The notes: generated from the sequence alone by a model not told the origin. A stretch of 64,000 bases of DNA from Methylobacterium sp. Leaf465 (GCF_001424705.1 NZ_LMRA01000047.1:56428-120427); one strand, 5' to 3'. Counted from the stretch's first letter, positions 43,251 through 52,190 are shown. Made by a program: numbers and translations.

Positions 43251-43508
43251 GGGGGCCGTCCTCCTCCAGGGCAACCCGATCTCATGCCGGGCCTTGTTCC
43301 CGTTGCTAGCAGAGCCGTTCGGCCGGCTCAACGCGGTTAATCATGTATTCAGAGGGTGTTGCACGAAGATCCGTCCGCGCCGCCGGCGCACCCGCCCCGG
43401 TCCGCGACGCCGCGGCCGCCGCATTCCTGGCCGGGCCAGCGGAACATGCGCGTCCGGCGACCACTTCCCTGTTGAGACCCCGAACGACGGGAAGCGGAGA
43501 TTTAATCC

Positions 43509-44432
43509 ATGTTTATGCGCGTCGACAAGCTACAGGCCGAGCTTCCCGCCCCCAAGCGGAAGGATCCCAACGCCGCTGCTGCCCTGCAGGAACTGCTCGG
43601 CGGCAAGTACGGCGAGATGTCGACCCTGGGAAACTACATGTTCCAGAGCTTCAATTTTCGAAGCAAGTCGAAGCTGCGCCCGTTCTATAGCCTGGTCGCC
43701 GCGATCACGGCCGAGGAACTCGGTCACGTGGAGCTCGTCAGCAACGGCGTGGCGATGCTGAACAACGGCCCCGACAACGACGGCGACGAGAAGGACGGCG
43801 GCGACATCTCGAAGGCCCCGTTCGAGGACATGAAGGACATCCGCCTCGCGGCCGCCTTCCTGTCGAACGGCGGCGGCGTCACGCCGGTCAACAGCAACGG
43901 CGCGTCCTGGAACAACGACTTCATCACCACCACGGGCAACGTCGTGGTGGACCTGCTGCACAACTTCCACCTCGAGTGCGGCGCCCGCCTGCACAAGCTG
44001 CGCGTCTACGAGACCCTGACGGACCCGACGGGCCGCGAGGTCTGCGGCTACCTGCTGGTGCGCGGTTCGGTGCACGCCCACGCCTACGCCCTGGCGCTCA
44101 AGAAGATCACCGGCGTCGAGATCGAGAAGTTCCTGCCGACCCCGAACATCAACCTCGACAAGATCCCCGAGTGCCAGAAGTACCTGCAGGAGGGCTCGCA
44201 CCGCCGGCTCTACACCTTCAGCCCGGGCGACTACACCGAGATGGCCGGCATCTGGGGCAACGGCGAGGTGGCGCTCCCGGGCGACCCGCCGGGCGAGCTC
44301 AGCGTGGTCGAGGGGATGCCCGACGGCGGCAAGATCCACCAGCTCACCGGCGTGCCCTCGGCCTTCACCCCGGACTACGCGCCCCAGGAGATGTTCGAGA
44401 TCGCCGAGAAGCTGACGAAGAAGGCCCGCTGA
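43509..44432 (+). CDS. Manganese catalase (non-haem)
   Basis: 307 residues. A ferritin-like four-helix protein with a di-manganese centre that dismutates hydrogen peroxide. Metal-ligand regions visible: GEMSTLGNYMFQSFNFR (Glu36), TAEELGHVELV (Glu70, His73), DLLHNFHLECGARLHKLRVYE and LVRGSVHAHAYALAL. It lacks a signal peptide, so it is cytoplasmic. Codon use is unremarkable. It stands alone, divergent from lctP with a 258-bp gap, and is closed by a duplicated hairpin terminator. It may respond to oxidative stress, but no OxyR-like site was recognised by eye. Confidence 0.93.
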   Translation: MFMRVDKLQAELPAPKRKDPNAAAALQELLGGKYGEMSTLGNYMFQSFNFRSKSKLRPFYSLVAAITAEELGHVELVSNGVAMLNNGPDNDGDEKDGGDISKAPFEDMKDIRLAAAFLSNGGGVTPVNSNGASWNNDFITTTGNVVVDLLHNFHLECGARLHKLRVYETLTDPTGREVCGYLLVRGSVHAHAYALALKKITGVEIEKFLPTPNINLDKIPECQKYLQEGSHRRLYTFSPGDYTEMAGIWGNGEVALPGDPPGELSVVEGMPDGGKIHQLTGVPSAFTPDYAPQEMFEIAEKLTKKAR

Positions 44433-44440
44433 GGCGGATT

Positions 44441-44526
44441 TTTCGCGATGGATGACGGGGCGGCTCGTTCGGGGCCGCCCCTTTCGCGACGGATGACGGG
44501 CGGCTCCTTCGGGGGCCGCCCTTTTT
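44441..44526 (+). terminator. Duplicated hairpin terminator after manganese catalase
   Basis: Two 40-bp direct copies (44441-44480 and 44482-44521), each able to fold a GGGCGGC...GCCGCCC hairpin. The second stem (44498-44504 with 44515-44521) is followed by five T, giving a good intrinsic terminator; the first is followed only by ttt. The copies differ at a few positions. Confidence 0.85.
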
Positions 44527-44546
44527 CATGGGCGACGGGCCCGCCC

Positions 44547-45437
44547 TCAGGCCCGGCGGGAGGCCCGCCAGAGGGTCCAGAGGCGGCGCCAGCGCGGGAT
44601 CTCGACAACGGTGTTGAGGGGGTCGTAGCCCGGCCGCTCCATGGCGGCGAGGTAGGGCTCCACCAGGGCGACGGCTAAGAAGGCGGGGCGGGCCGCCGGC
44701 GCGATGGTGGCGCGGGCCGCCGCGTAGGCCTTGAGGTGGCGGCGGGCCAGCGCCCGGAGATCGGCGGTGGCGCGCAGGAGCCCGGGGCCGCCGCGCCCGG
44801 TGACGATGTCCTCGCGGGTGACCCCGTAGGTCTTGAGGATGTCGGCGGGCAGGTAGACCTGGCCGGCCCGGGCGTGCCAGGGCAGCGCGCGCAGGAGGCC
44901 GGTGACCCCGTAGGCGACGCCGGCATGGCCGGCGGCGGCCGCCCCGCCGGGCTCGACCCCGTCGCAGAGGACGAGGGCGCCGAGGCGGATCAGGGCCGAG
45001 ACGGTCTCGCCGCAATAGCCCTCGAGGTCGTTCACCCGGGGCATCGGGTCCTCGTAGAGGTCGAAGACCCGGGCGTCGATCAGATCGACGAAGGGCTGGC
45101 GCCCCAGCTTGCGCCGGACGATGGCGTCGTCGAGGGCGGCGGCCACGGGGTTGGCCTTCACGTCGCCGCGGGCCTCGCCCTGGAGGGCGTCGCGCCACCA
45201 TTGCAGGCGGATCTCGCCGGCCATCGGGTTGGAGGCGGCCTCGCGGACCCGCGCGACGGTGAGGCTGAAGGCGATGAGGGCGAAGAGGTGGGGACGGGCG
45301 CTCGCGGGCGCGAAGAGGGTGGCGAAGTAGCGGTCGGGATCGCCCTCCCGGACCAGGGCCTCGCAATGCTGGAAGGCGAAGGTGAGGTTGCCCTCGGCCG
45401 GGCTGGTCCGGGTGTCCGAATCCGTCATGTCCCGCAA
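44547..45437 (-). CDS. Squalene/phytoene synthase family protein (NDUFAF6-like)
   Basis: 296 residues. The trans-isoprenyl-synthase fold is seen (DRYFATLFAPASARPHLFAL; EIRLQWWRDALQG; GYCGETVSALIRLGAL), but the aspartate-rich DxxxD motifs of true squalene/phytoene synthases are weak. The gene order with the Mth938-like gene and secF/secD/yajC is the one reported for bacterial relatives of human NDUFAF6 (complex I assembly). Whether it helps respiratory complex I assembly or keeps a prenyl-transfer activity is not decided. It begins 4 bp before the end of the Mth938-like gene (stop at 45442), so the pair is probably co-transcribed. Confidence 0.82.
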   Translation of the reverse strand: MRDMTDSDTRTSPAEGNLTFAFQHCEALVREGDPDRYFATLFAPASARPHLFALIAFSLTVARVREAASNPMAGEIRLQWWRDALQGEARGDVKANPVAAALDDAIVRRKLGRQPFVDLIDARVFDLYEDPMPRVNDLEGYCGETVSALIRLGALVLCDGVEPGGAAAAGHAGVAYGVTGLLRALPWHARAGQVYLPADILKTYGVTREDIVTGRGGPGLLRATADLRALARRHLKAYAAARATIAPAARPAFLAVALVEPYLAAMERPGYDPLNTVVEIPRWRRLWTLWRASRRA

Positions 45438-45441
45438 TTCA

Positions 45442-45831
45442 TCATGCGACCGCGATCAGGGCGGCGGCGACCTTGCGGTTCTCCGCCATGAGGATGTTGT
45501 AGGTGCGCGCCGCCGCCCCCGTCTGCATCACGTCGAGGCCGATGCCGCCCTCCTTGAGCCAGCGCCGGAGCGCATCAGGAAAAGGCGCGATCTCGAGCCC
45601 GGTTCCGATGAGGAGGAGGTCCACCGCCCCGGCCTCGGCGAGGATCGGGCGCAGGCTGTTCCGGTCGATGGCGCGGGGCGCGCCCACGTCCCAGGCCCGG
45701 ATGCCCGACGGCGTGACCAGGATCGAGCCGCGATGCGACATCTCGGCGAAGCGGAAGCCGCCGTTGCCGTAGGCGTCGATGAGGTGGCGCCCGGGAACGA
45801 AGCCGTCGTGCAGGCTGCCGAGGGACGCCAT
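45442..45831 (-). CDS. Mth938-like domain protein (NDUFAF3 relative)
   Basis: 129 residues, full length for the family (formerly DUF498). IDAYGNGGFRFAEMSHRGSIL, LLLIGTGLEIAPFPDALRRWL and MQTGAAARTYNILMAENRKVAAALIAV are diagnostic. The human relative NDUFAF3 is an assembly factor of respiratory complex I, and conserved bacterial linkage to secD/secF has been noted. It lies 8 bp after secF and 4 bp before the NDUFAF6-like gene, all on the minus strand. A role in membrane-complex assembly is inferred; no catalytic residues are evident. Confidence 0.88.
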   Translation of the reverse strand: MASLGSLHDGFVPGRHLIDAYGNGGFRFAEMSHRGSILVTPSGIRAWDVGAPRAIDRNSLRPILAEAGAVDLLLIGTGLEIAPFPDALRRWLKEGGIGLDVMQTGAAARTYNILMAENRKVAAALIAVA

Positions 45832-45839
45832 GCCCGCCC

Positions 45840-46787
45840 CTACTCCGCCGCCTGGGGCACGCGCCCGCCGGCCGGGCGCCCCTGCGCCTTCACGCCCGAG
45901 AGCATCAGGCCGAGATAGATCAGCACCGGCGTCGAGACGAAGATCGCCGAGTAGGTGCAGATCACGACGCCGGCCAGCATCACGATGGCGAAGCCCTTGA
46001 TCGCCTCGCCGCCGAACAGCACCAGGGCGAGCAGCGACAGGAAGGCCGAGGTCGCGGTCATCACCGTGCGCGACATCGTCGAGTTGATGGAGAGGTTGAG
46101 GAGCTCCACCGTGGGGATGGTCTTGTAGCGCCGCATCAGCTCGCGGGTCCGGTCGAACACCACCACGGTCTCGTTGAGCGAGTAGCCCACGATGGTCAGG
46201 ATCGCGGCGATCGAGGTCATGTTGAACTCGATGCGGCTGATGACGAAGACGCCCAGCGTCAGCACGATGTCGTGCAGCGTGCCCACGATGGCGCCGAGCG
46301 CCAGCTCCCGCTCGAAGCGGAACCAGAGGTAGAACAGCACGGCGAGCACCGAGAGCACGACGCCGATGGTGCCGGACTGCACGAGCTCGCCCGAGACGCG
46401 CGGTCCCACGGTCTCGGTGCGGCGGAATTCGTACTCGGCGTCGAAGGCGGCGTGCGCCTTCTGCATCACGGCGGTCTGGCCCTGCTCGCCCGGCTGCAGG
46501 GGGAAGCGCACCAGGACGGTGCCCTCGCCGCCCAGCTCCTGCACCTCCGTCTCGCCGAAGCCGAAGCCGTTGGCGGTGTGGCGGACGGCCCCGACATCGG
46601 CCGTCTTCGACTTCGCCTGCAGCTCCACCAGGGTGCCGCCCTTGAAGTCGATGCCGAAGTTCAGGCCGACGGTGAGGAACAGCACCACCGTCGCCACCGA
46701 CAGGAACGCCGAGAGCGGGAAGGTGATGCGCCGGAAGCGCATGAAGTCGACGTGCGACTCGTCGGGCCAGAGGCGGAGCAGGCGCAT
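45840..46787 (-). CDS. secF: Protein translocase subunit SecF
   Basis: 315 residues with six membrane helices. It assists Sec-dependent protein export from the periplasmic side using the proton-motive force, together with SecD. Markers: FMRFRRITFPLSAF, LNFGIDFKGGTLVEL (Domain 4-like motif), GVVLSVLAVLFYLWFRFE, and the TM4-TM5 segment TIVGYSLNETVVVFDRTREL. An N-terminal leader MRLLRLWPDESHVD precedes the usual start region. It lies 191 bp after secD; that gap shows no gene. Confidence 0.95.
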   Translation of the reverse strand: MRLLRLWPDESHVDFMRFRRITFPLSAFLSVATVVLFLTVGLNFGIDFKGGTLVELQAKSKTADVGAVRHTANGFGFGETEVQELGGEGTVLVRFPLQPGEQGQTAVMQKAHAAFDAEYEFRRTETVGPRVSGELVQSGTIGVVLSVLAVLFYLWFRFERELALGAIVGTLHDIVLTLGVFVISRIEFNMTSIAAILTIVGYSLNETVVVFDRTRELMRRYKTIPTVELLNLSINSTMSRTVMTATSAFLSLLALVLFGGEAIKGFAIVMLAGVVICTYSAIFVSTPVLIYLGLMLSGVKAQGRPAGGRVPQAAE

Positions 46788-46978
46788 GATCGGTCTCGGG
46801 TCTTTCGGCGATGCGGTCGATCGGGCTTCTGCGTGGCCGCGCTCGTCTCCTCCGGGCTCCCCGTCATTCCGGGCTCGCCTGCGGCGCCCCGGACTGACGT
46901 GGTGGCGTGGCGACCGAGCGGATCACGCGAAAATCGGATCGACCTCCTCTTGCAAACGGTGAACGGGCGAACGGCGGA

Positions 46979-48589
46979 TTAGAACGGCAGCGCCTTGGGC
47001 CGGGCCATGTTGTACCACAGGGCGATCATCATCCGGGTCAGGGTGACGGCGGTGATGACCGTGGTGAGGATGCCGAGGATGAAGACCACGGCGAAGCCCT
47101 TCACCGGGCCGGAGCCGAGGAAGAACAGGATCAGGGCGGCGATCGCCATGGTCGAGTTCGAATCGATGATGGTGGCGAAGGCCTTGTCGAAGCCGGCCTG
47201 GAGGGCCGACACGATGGAGCGCCCGGCCCGGACCTCCTCGCGCACGCGCTCGTAGATCAGCACGTTGGAATCCACCGCCGTGCCGATGGTGAGCACGATG
47301 CCGGCGATGCCCGGCAGGGTCATGGTCGCCTCCAGCACCGACATCAGGCCGAGGATGAGGCCCACGTGCACGATGAGGGCGATGTTGGCGAAGAAGCCGA
47401 ACACCCCGTAGGTGGCGAACATGAAGGCGATGACGAGGGCGCCGGCCACCAGGGTGGCGTACTTGCCGGCCTGGATCGAGTCGCTGCCGAGGCCGGGGCC
47501 GACCACGCGGCGCTCGACCACGGTGAGCTTGGCCGGCAGCGCGCCGGCCCGCAGCAGGATCGAGAGCTCGTTGGCCTGGGCCACGGTGAAGTTGCCGGTG
47601 ATCTGGCCGGAGCCGCCGGTGATCGGCGTGTTGATGCGGGGGGCCGAGACCACCTCGTTGTCGAGGACGATGGCCATGCGGCGGCCGACATTCTCCGAGG
47701 TCGCCTGGCCGAAGCTCTGGGCGCCCTTCAGGTTGAACTTGAAGCTGACCATCGGCTCCTGGGTCTGATGGTCGAAGGCCGGCTGGGCGTCGGTGAGGTC
47801 GGCGCCGGAGGCCATCACGCGACGCTCCACGGGGACGCGGGCCCCCTTCTCGTCCTTGGAGGGCAGCAGGTCGACGTCGCCGGAGGGCGAATCCGCCAGC
47901 ATCCGGAACTCGAGCTTGGCCGTCTTGCCGAGCTGGTCCTCCAGCTTCTGCGGATCCTGGAGGCCGGGGACCTGGACGAGGATGCGGTCGGCGCCCTGCT
48001 GCTGGATCGAGGGCTCCTTGGTGCCGCCGAAGTCGATGCGGCGCCGGATGACCTCGATGGCCTGGGTCACGGCCCGGCGCGTCCGGTCGGTCAGGCCCGC
48101 ATCCGTGAGGGTGAGCTGGATCACGCCCTCGGGCTTCTCGGCGACGGTCAGGGTCTGGCCGCCGCCCTGGCCCACCAGGGCGTTGGAGATCGGCTGCGCG
48201 AGCTCGCGCAGCTTCGGCAGCACCTTGGCGCGGGCGGCCTCGTTGGAGATCCGGAGCTGGACGCCGCGCGGGATGATCTGGATGCCGCCCTCCGGCGTCA
48301 CCCCGCCGGCCTCGCGCAGGACCCGGCGGACGTCGTCGCGCAGGGCCGTGGTCAGGGACTTGGCGAGGTCGTTCTGGTCGACCTCGAGGAGGAGCTGCGA
48401 GCCGCCCTGGAGGTCGAGGCCCAGCACGATGGCGCGCTGGGGCACGATCCAGCTGGGGAACCAGCTCGGCAGGGAGGCCATGAAGTGGCTGCGCTGCTCG
48501 GCCGAGAAGAAGCTCGGCACGGCGAGGCTGAGGCCGATCAGGATGACGGCCAGCGTCGTGACGATCTTGGTTCTCGAGAAGCGCAGCAT
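46979..48589 (-). CDS. secD: Protein translocase subunit SecD
   Basis: 536 residues. One N-terminal helix, the large P1 periplasmic domain (LGLDLQGGSQLLLEVDQND; DFGGTKEPSIQQQGADRILVQVPG) and a membrane domain with IAGIVLTIGTAVDSNVLIYERVREE, a proton-translocation region. It works with SecF and YajC to complete preprotein translocation. It follows yajC by 79 bp and precedes secF, the usual order. Confidence 0.96.
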   Translation of the reverse strand: MLRFSRTKIVTTLAVILIGLSLAVPSFFSAEQRSHFMASLPSWFPSWIVPQRAIVLGLDLQGGSQLLLEVDQNDLAKSLTTALRDDVRRVLREAGGVTPEGGIQIIPRGVQLRISNEAARAKVLPKLRELAQPISNALVGQGGGQTLTVAEKPEGVIQLTLTDAGLTDRTRRAVTQAIEVIRRRIDFGGTKEPSIQQQGADRILVQVPGLQDPQKLEDQLGKTAKLEFRMLADSPSGDVDLLPSKDEKGARVPVERRVMASGADLTDAQPAFDHQTQEPMVSFKFNLKGAQSFGQATSENVGRRMAIVLDNEVVSAPRINTPITGGSGQITGNFTVAQANELSILLRAGALPAKLTVVERRVVGPGLGSDSIQAGKYATLVAGALVIAFMFATYGVFGFFANIALIVHVGLILGLMSVLEATMTLPGIAGIVLTIGTAVDSNVLIYERVREEVRAGRSIVSALQAGFDKAFATIIDSNSTMAIAALILFFLGSGPVKGFAVVFILGILTTVITAVTLTRMMIALWYNMARPKALPF

Positions 48590-48668
48590 CCGCCGGGTCC
48601 GTCCTGTGTCCGTTTCCTCAAGGGCGCCGCGGGCCGTGGGCCCGGCCTGCAGCGCCCGGGTCGCCGCC

Positions 48669-49004
48669 TCAGGCGGCCTTGACCGGCGCGCCCTTGACGC
48701 GGACTTCCGAGATCATCGCGCGCACGACCTTGACGCGGACGTTGGGCGCGATCTCGACCTCGATCTCCGAGGCCTCGTCGGCGACCTTGGTGACCCGGCC
48801 GACGATGCCGCCAGTGGTCACGACGGTGTCGTCGCGGCGGACGTTCTTGACCATGTTCTGATGCTCCTTCACGCGGCGCTGCTGCGGGCGGAGGATCAGG
48901 AAGTACATGATGACGAAGATGAGGACGAACGGCACCACCTGCAAGGCGATGTCCGCTCCGCCAGCGGCCGAGGTGGCCCCTTGCGCGAAGGCGGGGGTGA
49001 TCAA
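48669..49004 (-). CDS. yajC: Preprotein translocase accessory subunit YajC
   Basis: 111 residues, one membrane helix: IALQVVPFVLIFVIMYFLIL, followed directly by RPQQRRVKEHQNMV and a small SH3-like cytoplasmic domain (RRDDTVVTTGGIVGRVTKV). This is the canonical YajC profile. It associates with SecDF/YidC at the inner membrane. First gene of the yajC-secD-secF operon; a 326-bp gap upstream carries a 14-bp tandem repeat. Confidence 0.95.
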   Translation of the reverse strand: MITPAFAQGATSAAGGADIALQVVPFVLIFVIMYFLILRPQQRRVKEHQNMVKNVRRDDTVVTTGGIVGRVTKVADEASEIEVEIAPNVRVKVVRAMISEVRVKGAPVKAA

Positions 49005-49330
49005 GCGGGTGACTCCTCAAGGATAAGGCCCGCGCCGCCAGACCCTCGGTCGAGGGGGCGTCCGGGCTTGTCAAAAAGCGCGCGGACTATAGCCAGGGCC
49101 TAAGTGAAAGCAACGCCGCCCGGGTGAGGCGAATGGGTCCGGGGCCGCGAATCGCCGGCGGCGGCGCGATTTATCGGGTTCATCGCGGCGCTCCGGCACC
49201 GTAAAGCACGGGACCCGCCACGTCCGACCCGCCACGTCTGACCCGCCACGTCTGACCCGCCACGTCTGACCCGCCACGTCTGACCCGCCCTGTCCGCCCC
49301 GTCGCGGGACCCGAGTTCGAGGAGCCGTCC
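49005..49330. other. 326-bp divergent gap between yajC and the DUF815 gene
   Basis: Should contain the yajC-secD-secF promoter (just above 49005) and the DUF815 promoter. An 84-bp tandem repeat occupies 49217-49300. A cgaggag Shine-Dalgarno-like sequence lies about 10 bp before the DUF815 start. No gene was recognised. Confidence 0.5.
49217..49300. repeat. 14-bp tandem repeat, five units plus one diverged
   Basis: Unit gccacgtctgaccc; the first copy has cc in place of ct, four following copies are identical, and a sixth (gccctgtccgcccc) is diverged. It lies between 31 and 114 bp upstream of the DUF815 ATPase start, where unit number could affect promoter spacing. It is not a CRISPR, since there are no spacers. 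Confidence 0.93.
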
Positions 49331-50236
49331 ATGACCGCCACGCCCCCCGCCGACCCGGCCGTCGATCCGGCAACCCTGGCGGCGTTCCTGCCGGTGCTGG
49401 AACGGATCGCCGCCGCCCTGGAGCGCGCCGCCCCCGCCCCGCGCGCGCCCGTCGACCTGACGGAAGCGGACGCCTTCCTGTGGGGGCCGGAGCGCCGGCT
49501 GATCCCGGTGCCACGCGTCAACCGGGTGGCGATCGGCCTCCTGACCGGCATCGACCGGGCCCGCGACACCCTGGTGGCGAACACCCGCCTGTTCGCCGAC
49601 GGACTGCCGGCCAACAACGCGCTCCTCTGGGGCGCGCGCGGCATGGGCAAGTCCTCGCTGGTCAAGGCGGCGCACGCGGAGATCAACGCGGCGCGGGCGC
49701 CCGGCGCCCTCCCCCTGAAGCTGGTGGAGATCCACCGCGAGGACATCGAGGCCCTGCCCGACCTGATGGCGACCCTGCGGGGCGACGCCCATCGCTGGAT
49801 CGTCTTCTGCGACGACCTCTCCTTCGACGGCGACGACACCTCGTACAAGTCCCTGAAGACGGCGCTGGACGGCGGCATCGAGGGGCGGCCCGAGAACGTG
49901 CTGTTCTACGCCACCTCGAACCGGCGCCACCTGCTGGCCCGGGAGATGGTGGAGAACGAGCGCTCCACGGCGATCAATCCCGGCGAGGCGGTGGAGGAGA
50001 AGGTCTCCCTCTCCGACCGCTTCGGCCTCTGGCTCGGCTTCCACAAGTGCAGCCAGGACGAGTACCTGGCGATGATCCGCGCCTATGTCGCGCGCCATGG
50101 TCTGCGCGCCGAGCCGGACCGGGTCCGCGCGGAGGCCCTCGAATGGGCGACCACCCGCGGCTCGCGCTCGGGCCGGACCGCGTTCCAGTTCATCCAGGAT
50201 CTCGCCGGGCGACTGGGGCAGCGGCTGGAGGAGTGA
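49331..50236 (+). CDS. DUF815 family P-loop ATPase
   Basis: 301 residues. Walker A GARGMGKSS at residues 101-109, Walker B WIVFCDDLSF near 156-165, and the family-specific FYATSNRRHLLAREMVENER (sensor region). SLSDRFGLWLGFHKCSQDEYL is also typical. The fold is AAA+-like; the biochemical role of DUF815 proteins is not established to my knowledge. It is monocistronic, convergent with the DUF3597 gene. The preceding repeat lies in its likely promoter. Confidence 0.9.
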   Translation: MTATPPADPAVDPATLAAFLPVLERIAAALERAAPAPRAPVDLTEADAFLWGPERRLIPVPRVNRVAIGLLTGIDRARDTLVANTRLFADGLPANNALLWGARGMGKSSLVKAAHAEINAARAPGALPLKLVEIHREDIEALPDLMATLRGDAHRWIVFCDDLSFDGDDTSYKSLKTALDGGIEGRPENVLFYATSNRRHLLAREMVENERSTAINPGEAVEEKVSLSDRFGLWLGFHKCSQDEYLAMIRAYVARHGLRAEPDRVRAEALEWATTRGSRSGRTAFQFIQDLAGRLGQRLEE

Positions 50237-50273
50237 AGGCGGGTTCCCGCGCCGGCGACCCGGACCACCATAG

Positions 50274-50304
50274 AAAAGGGGCAGGGAACGCCGTCCCCTG
50301 CCCC
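50274..50304 (-). terminator. Rho-independent terminator of the DUF3597 gene
   Basis: A 9-bp GC stem (ggggcaggg at 50278-50286 with ccctgcccc at 50296-50304) followed on the minus strand by TTTT. It lies between the convergent DUF815 and DUF3597 genes, 47 bp beyond the stop of the latter. Confidence 0.85.
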
Positions 50305-50350
50305 GACGGCGCGACCCGGATGCAGGCCGCGCCGGATCACTCGGAAAAGA

Positions 50351-50764
50351 TCAGTCCTTGAGATCGGCCGGCACCTTGCCGCCGTTCTCCTCGAGCTTCT
50401 TGATGACCTGCTTGTGCAGCCAGACGTTCATCGTGGCCGAGTCCTCCTTGTCGCCGGTGTAGTGCAGCTCGTCGGCGAGCTGCTTGCGGGCGGTGAGGCT
50501 CGAATCGAGGTCGAGGAGCTTCATCAGGTCGACGATCGAGGTGCGCCAGTTCAGGGTCTGCGAATTCTTGGCCGCCATGCCGTTGAGCACCTGCTCGACG
50601 TCGACGGGGCCGCCGGCCGGGGCGCCGGTGCTGGTCGGGGTCGAGGCGGGGGCGTCCGAACCGCCGGCGGAGGGCTGTGCGTTCGCCTCGGACGGCTTGG
50701 CCTGCGCGTCGCCGCCGCCGAACGGATGGAGGATCTTGCTGACGATGCTGCCGAGGAGGCTCAT
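50351..50764 (-). CDS. DUF3597 family protein
   Basis: 137 residues. N-terminal MSLLGSIVSKILHPFG, a Pro/Ala/Ser-rich linker (residues 20-52), then the DUF3597 domain: VDVEQVLNGMAAKNSQTLNW, TSIVDLMKLLDLDSSLTARK and LADELHYTGDKEDSATMNVW. The family is small, helical and of unknown function, with a LysM-associated or stress-related role sometimes suggested. It has its own terminator. Nothing nearby helps to assign a process. Confidence 0.88.
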   Translation of the reverse strand: MSLLGSIVSKILHPFGGGDAQAKPSEANAQPSAGGSDAPASTPTSTGAPAGGPVDVEQVLNGMAAKNSQTLNWRTSIVDLMKLLDLDSSLTARKQLADELHYTGDKEDSATMNVWLHKQVIKKLEENGGKVPADLKD

Positions 50765-51128
50765 AACAGGTTTCCCTCAATCTCACGTCGGCGGCCGGTG
50801 CCGCGACGGGGTGACAACGGGGTGGGTCCGGACCCGTTCCCGTAACGGGACGGATCCCGAAGGCGGCGCGGGCGAATTCGACGGGCTCTCGACCTTGCCG
50901 GCCCGCCCGCAACCCTTCGCCGGCGGGAGATTCATCTTCTCCTTCGCGCATGTGGCGGAGATGAAAACGCCAAACATCCGGGGTGGGGCGCCGAGACCGG
51001 AGCGGATTCTTGCGCTGACGCCCCGTGCGTGCCACTGCGCGGCATCCTCCTGGCCGGCCCCGCGCCGCCGCACGCCGTCCCGCCGCGTGCGCGCCCGGGT
51101 TCGGCCCGCCCCCGACCGGAACCACCCG
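50765..51128. other. 364-bp divergent gap, no gene
   Basis: Separates the DUF3597 gene (minus) from the solute-binding protein gene (plus). GC-rich with one AT-richer patch (agattcatcttctcc around 50929-50943) and an imperfect inverted repeat (ggtccggacc / cccgttcccgtaacggga) near 50825-50850. Promoters for both genes should be here; no further element was recognised. Confidence 0.4.
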
Positions 51129-52181
51129 ATGCGCCCGACCCGCCGTACCGTCACCTTCGCCGCGACCTTCTTCGCCGCCACCCTCGCCGCCAGCGCGGGC
51201 CTCCTCGCCGCCGGACCGGCCGCGGCGCAGACCGCCGCGCCGGTCCCGGTCCGCATCGGCGTCATCCCGGTGATCGGCGCGGCGCCGATCTTCGTGGCCA
51301 ACGGCGAGGGCTGGCTGAAGGAGGCGGGCCTCGCACCCACCTTCACCACCTTCGAATCCGGCCCGAACATGATCCAGGCCCTGGCCTCCGGCACCATCGA
51401 CGTCTACGTCGCCGGCATCGCGCCGCTGGCCGTCGCCCGCACCAAGGGCATCGACGTGCGGGTGGTGGCCGCCACCGCCATCGAGGAGATGGTGTTCGTG
51501 GCCGGCCCGAAGCTCGCGCCCTACTTCGCCGACGGCGCCGACAAGGCGCAGGCCTTCGCGCAGTTCCGGGCCAAGGAGGGCAAACCCGCCCGCCTCGCCA
51601 CGCAGCCGCCGGGCTCGGTGCCCAACACCACCCTGCAGCACTGGCTCTGGCAGGTGGCCAAGGCCGACAAGGCCAATGCCGAGGTGGTGGCGATGGGCAT
51701 CGACGCGACCCAGCAGGCCATGCTGGCCGGGGCCGTCGACGGCGCCTCGATCCGCGAGCCGGCGCTCACCATCGTGCAGATGCGCAACCCCGCCATCAAG
51801 CTCGTCGCCACCGGGGGCGAGATGTTCCCCGACCAGCCGGGCACCGTGGTGGGCGTGTTCGGGGCCTTCGCCGACAAGAACCCCGCCGCCGTGGAAGGCC
51901 TGGTGAAGGCCGTGGTGCGCGCCACCGAGCTCCTGAAGAGCGATCCGGCCCGCGCGGCCAAGCCCGTGGAGGCGGCGCTGGGCAAGGGCATCACCGACAC
52001 CGCCACCATCACCCGGGCGCTGACCTCGCCGGCGGCGAAGTTCACCGCCGACCCGCGCCAGATCATCGCGGCCACGAAGGCGATGCAGGCCTACCAGGTC
52101 TCGATCGGCACCCTCGACAAGGACGTCCCCCTGGAGGGCCTGTTCGAGCCGAAATACTACGAGGCCGCCACGAAGCGCTGA
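51129..52181 (+). CDS. ABC transporter solute-binding protein, NMT1/SsuA-like, orphan
   Basis: 350 residues, exported: Tat/Sec-like signal MRPTRRTVTFAATF to GPAAAQ at about 35. The mature part follows the NitT/TauT pattern: VRIGVIPVIGAAPIFVANGE, GLAPTFTTFESGPNMIQALA, GTIDVYVAGIAPLAVA and VDGASIREPALTI. Ligands of this class include sulfonates, nitrate, taurine and thiamine precursors; the specificity is unknown. No ABC permease or ATPase gene is adjacent, so it must serve a transporter encoded elsewhere. It converges on the tautomerase gene with a 9-bp gap. Confidence 0.85.
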   Translation: MRPTRRTVTFAATFFAATLAASAGLLAAGPAAAQTAAPVPVRIGVIPVIGAAPIFVANGEGWLKEAGLAPTFTTFESGPNMIQALASGTIDVYVAGIAPLAVARTKGIDVRVVAATAIEEMVFVAGPKLAPYFADGADKAQAFAQFRAKEGKPARLATQPPGSVPNTTLQHWLWQVAKADKANAEVVAMGIDATQQAMLAGAVDGASIREPALTIVQMRNPAIKLVATGGEMFPDQPGTVVGVFGAFADKNPAAVEGLVKAVVRATELLKSDPARAAKPVEAALGKGITDTATITRALTSPAAKFTADPRQIIAATKAMQAYQVSIGTLDKDVPLEGLFEPKYYEAATKR

Positions 52182-52190
52182 AGGCCCCCG

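Noticed and set aside
43251..43331. lctP start at ATG 43331
   Set aside because: A strong ggaggagg precedes the GTG at 43250 and the extra 27 residues are hydrophilic and atypical for LctP.
46788..46978. A gene between secD and secF
   Set aside because: Short frames only, no ribosome-binding site or conserved product; it is intergenic.
49217..49300. CRISPR-like array
   Set aside because: Units are contiguous 14-bp copies without spacers; it is a simple tandem repeat.
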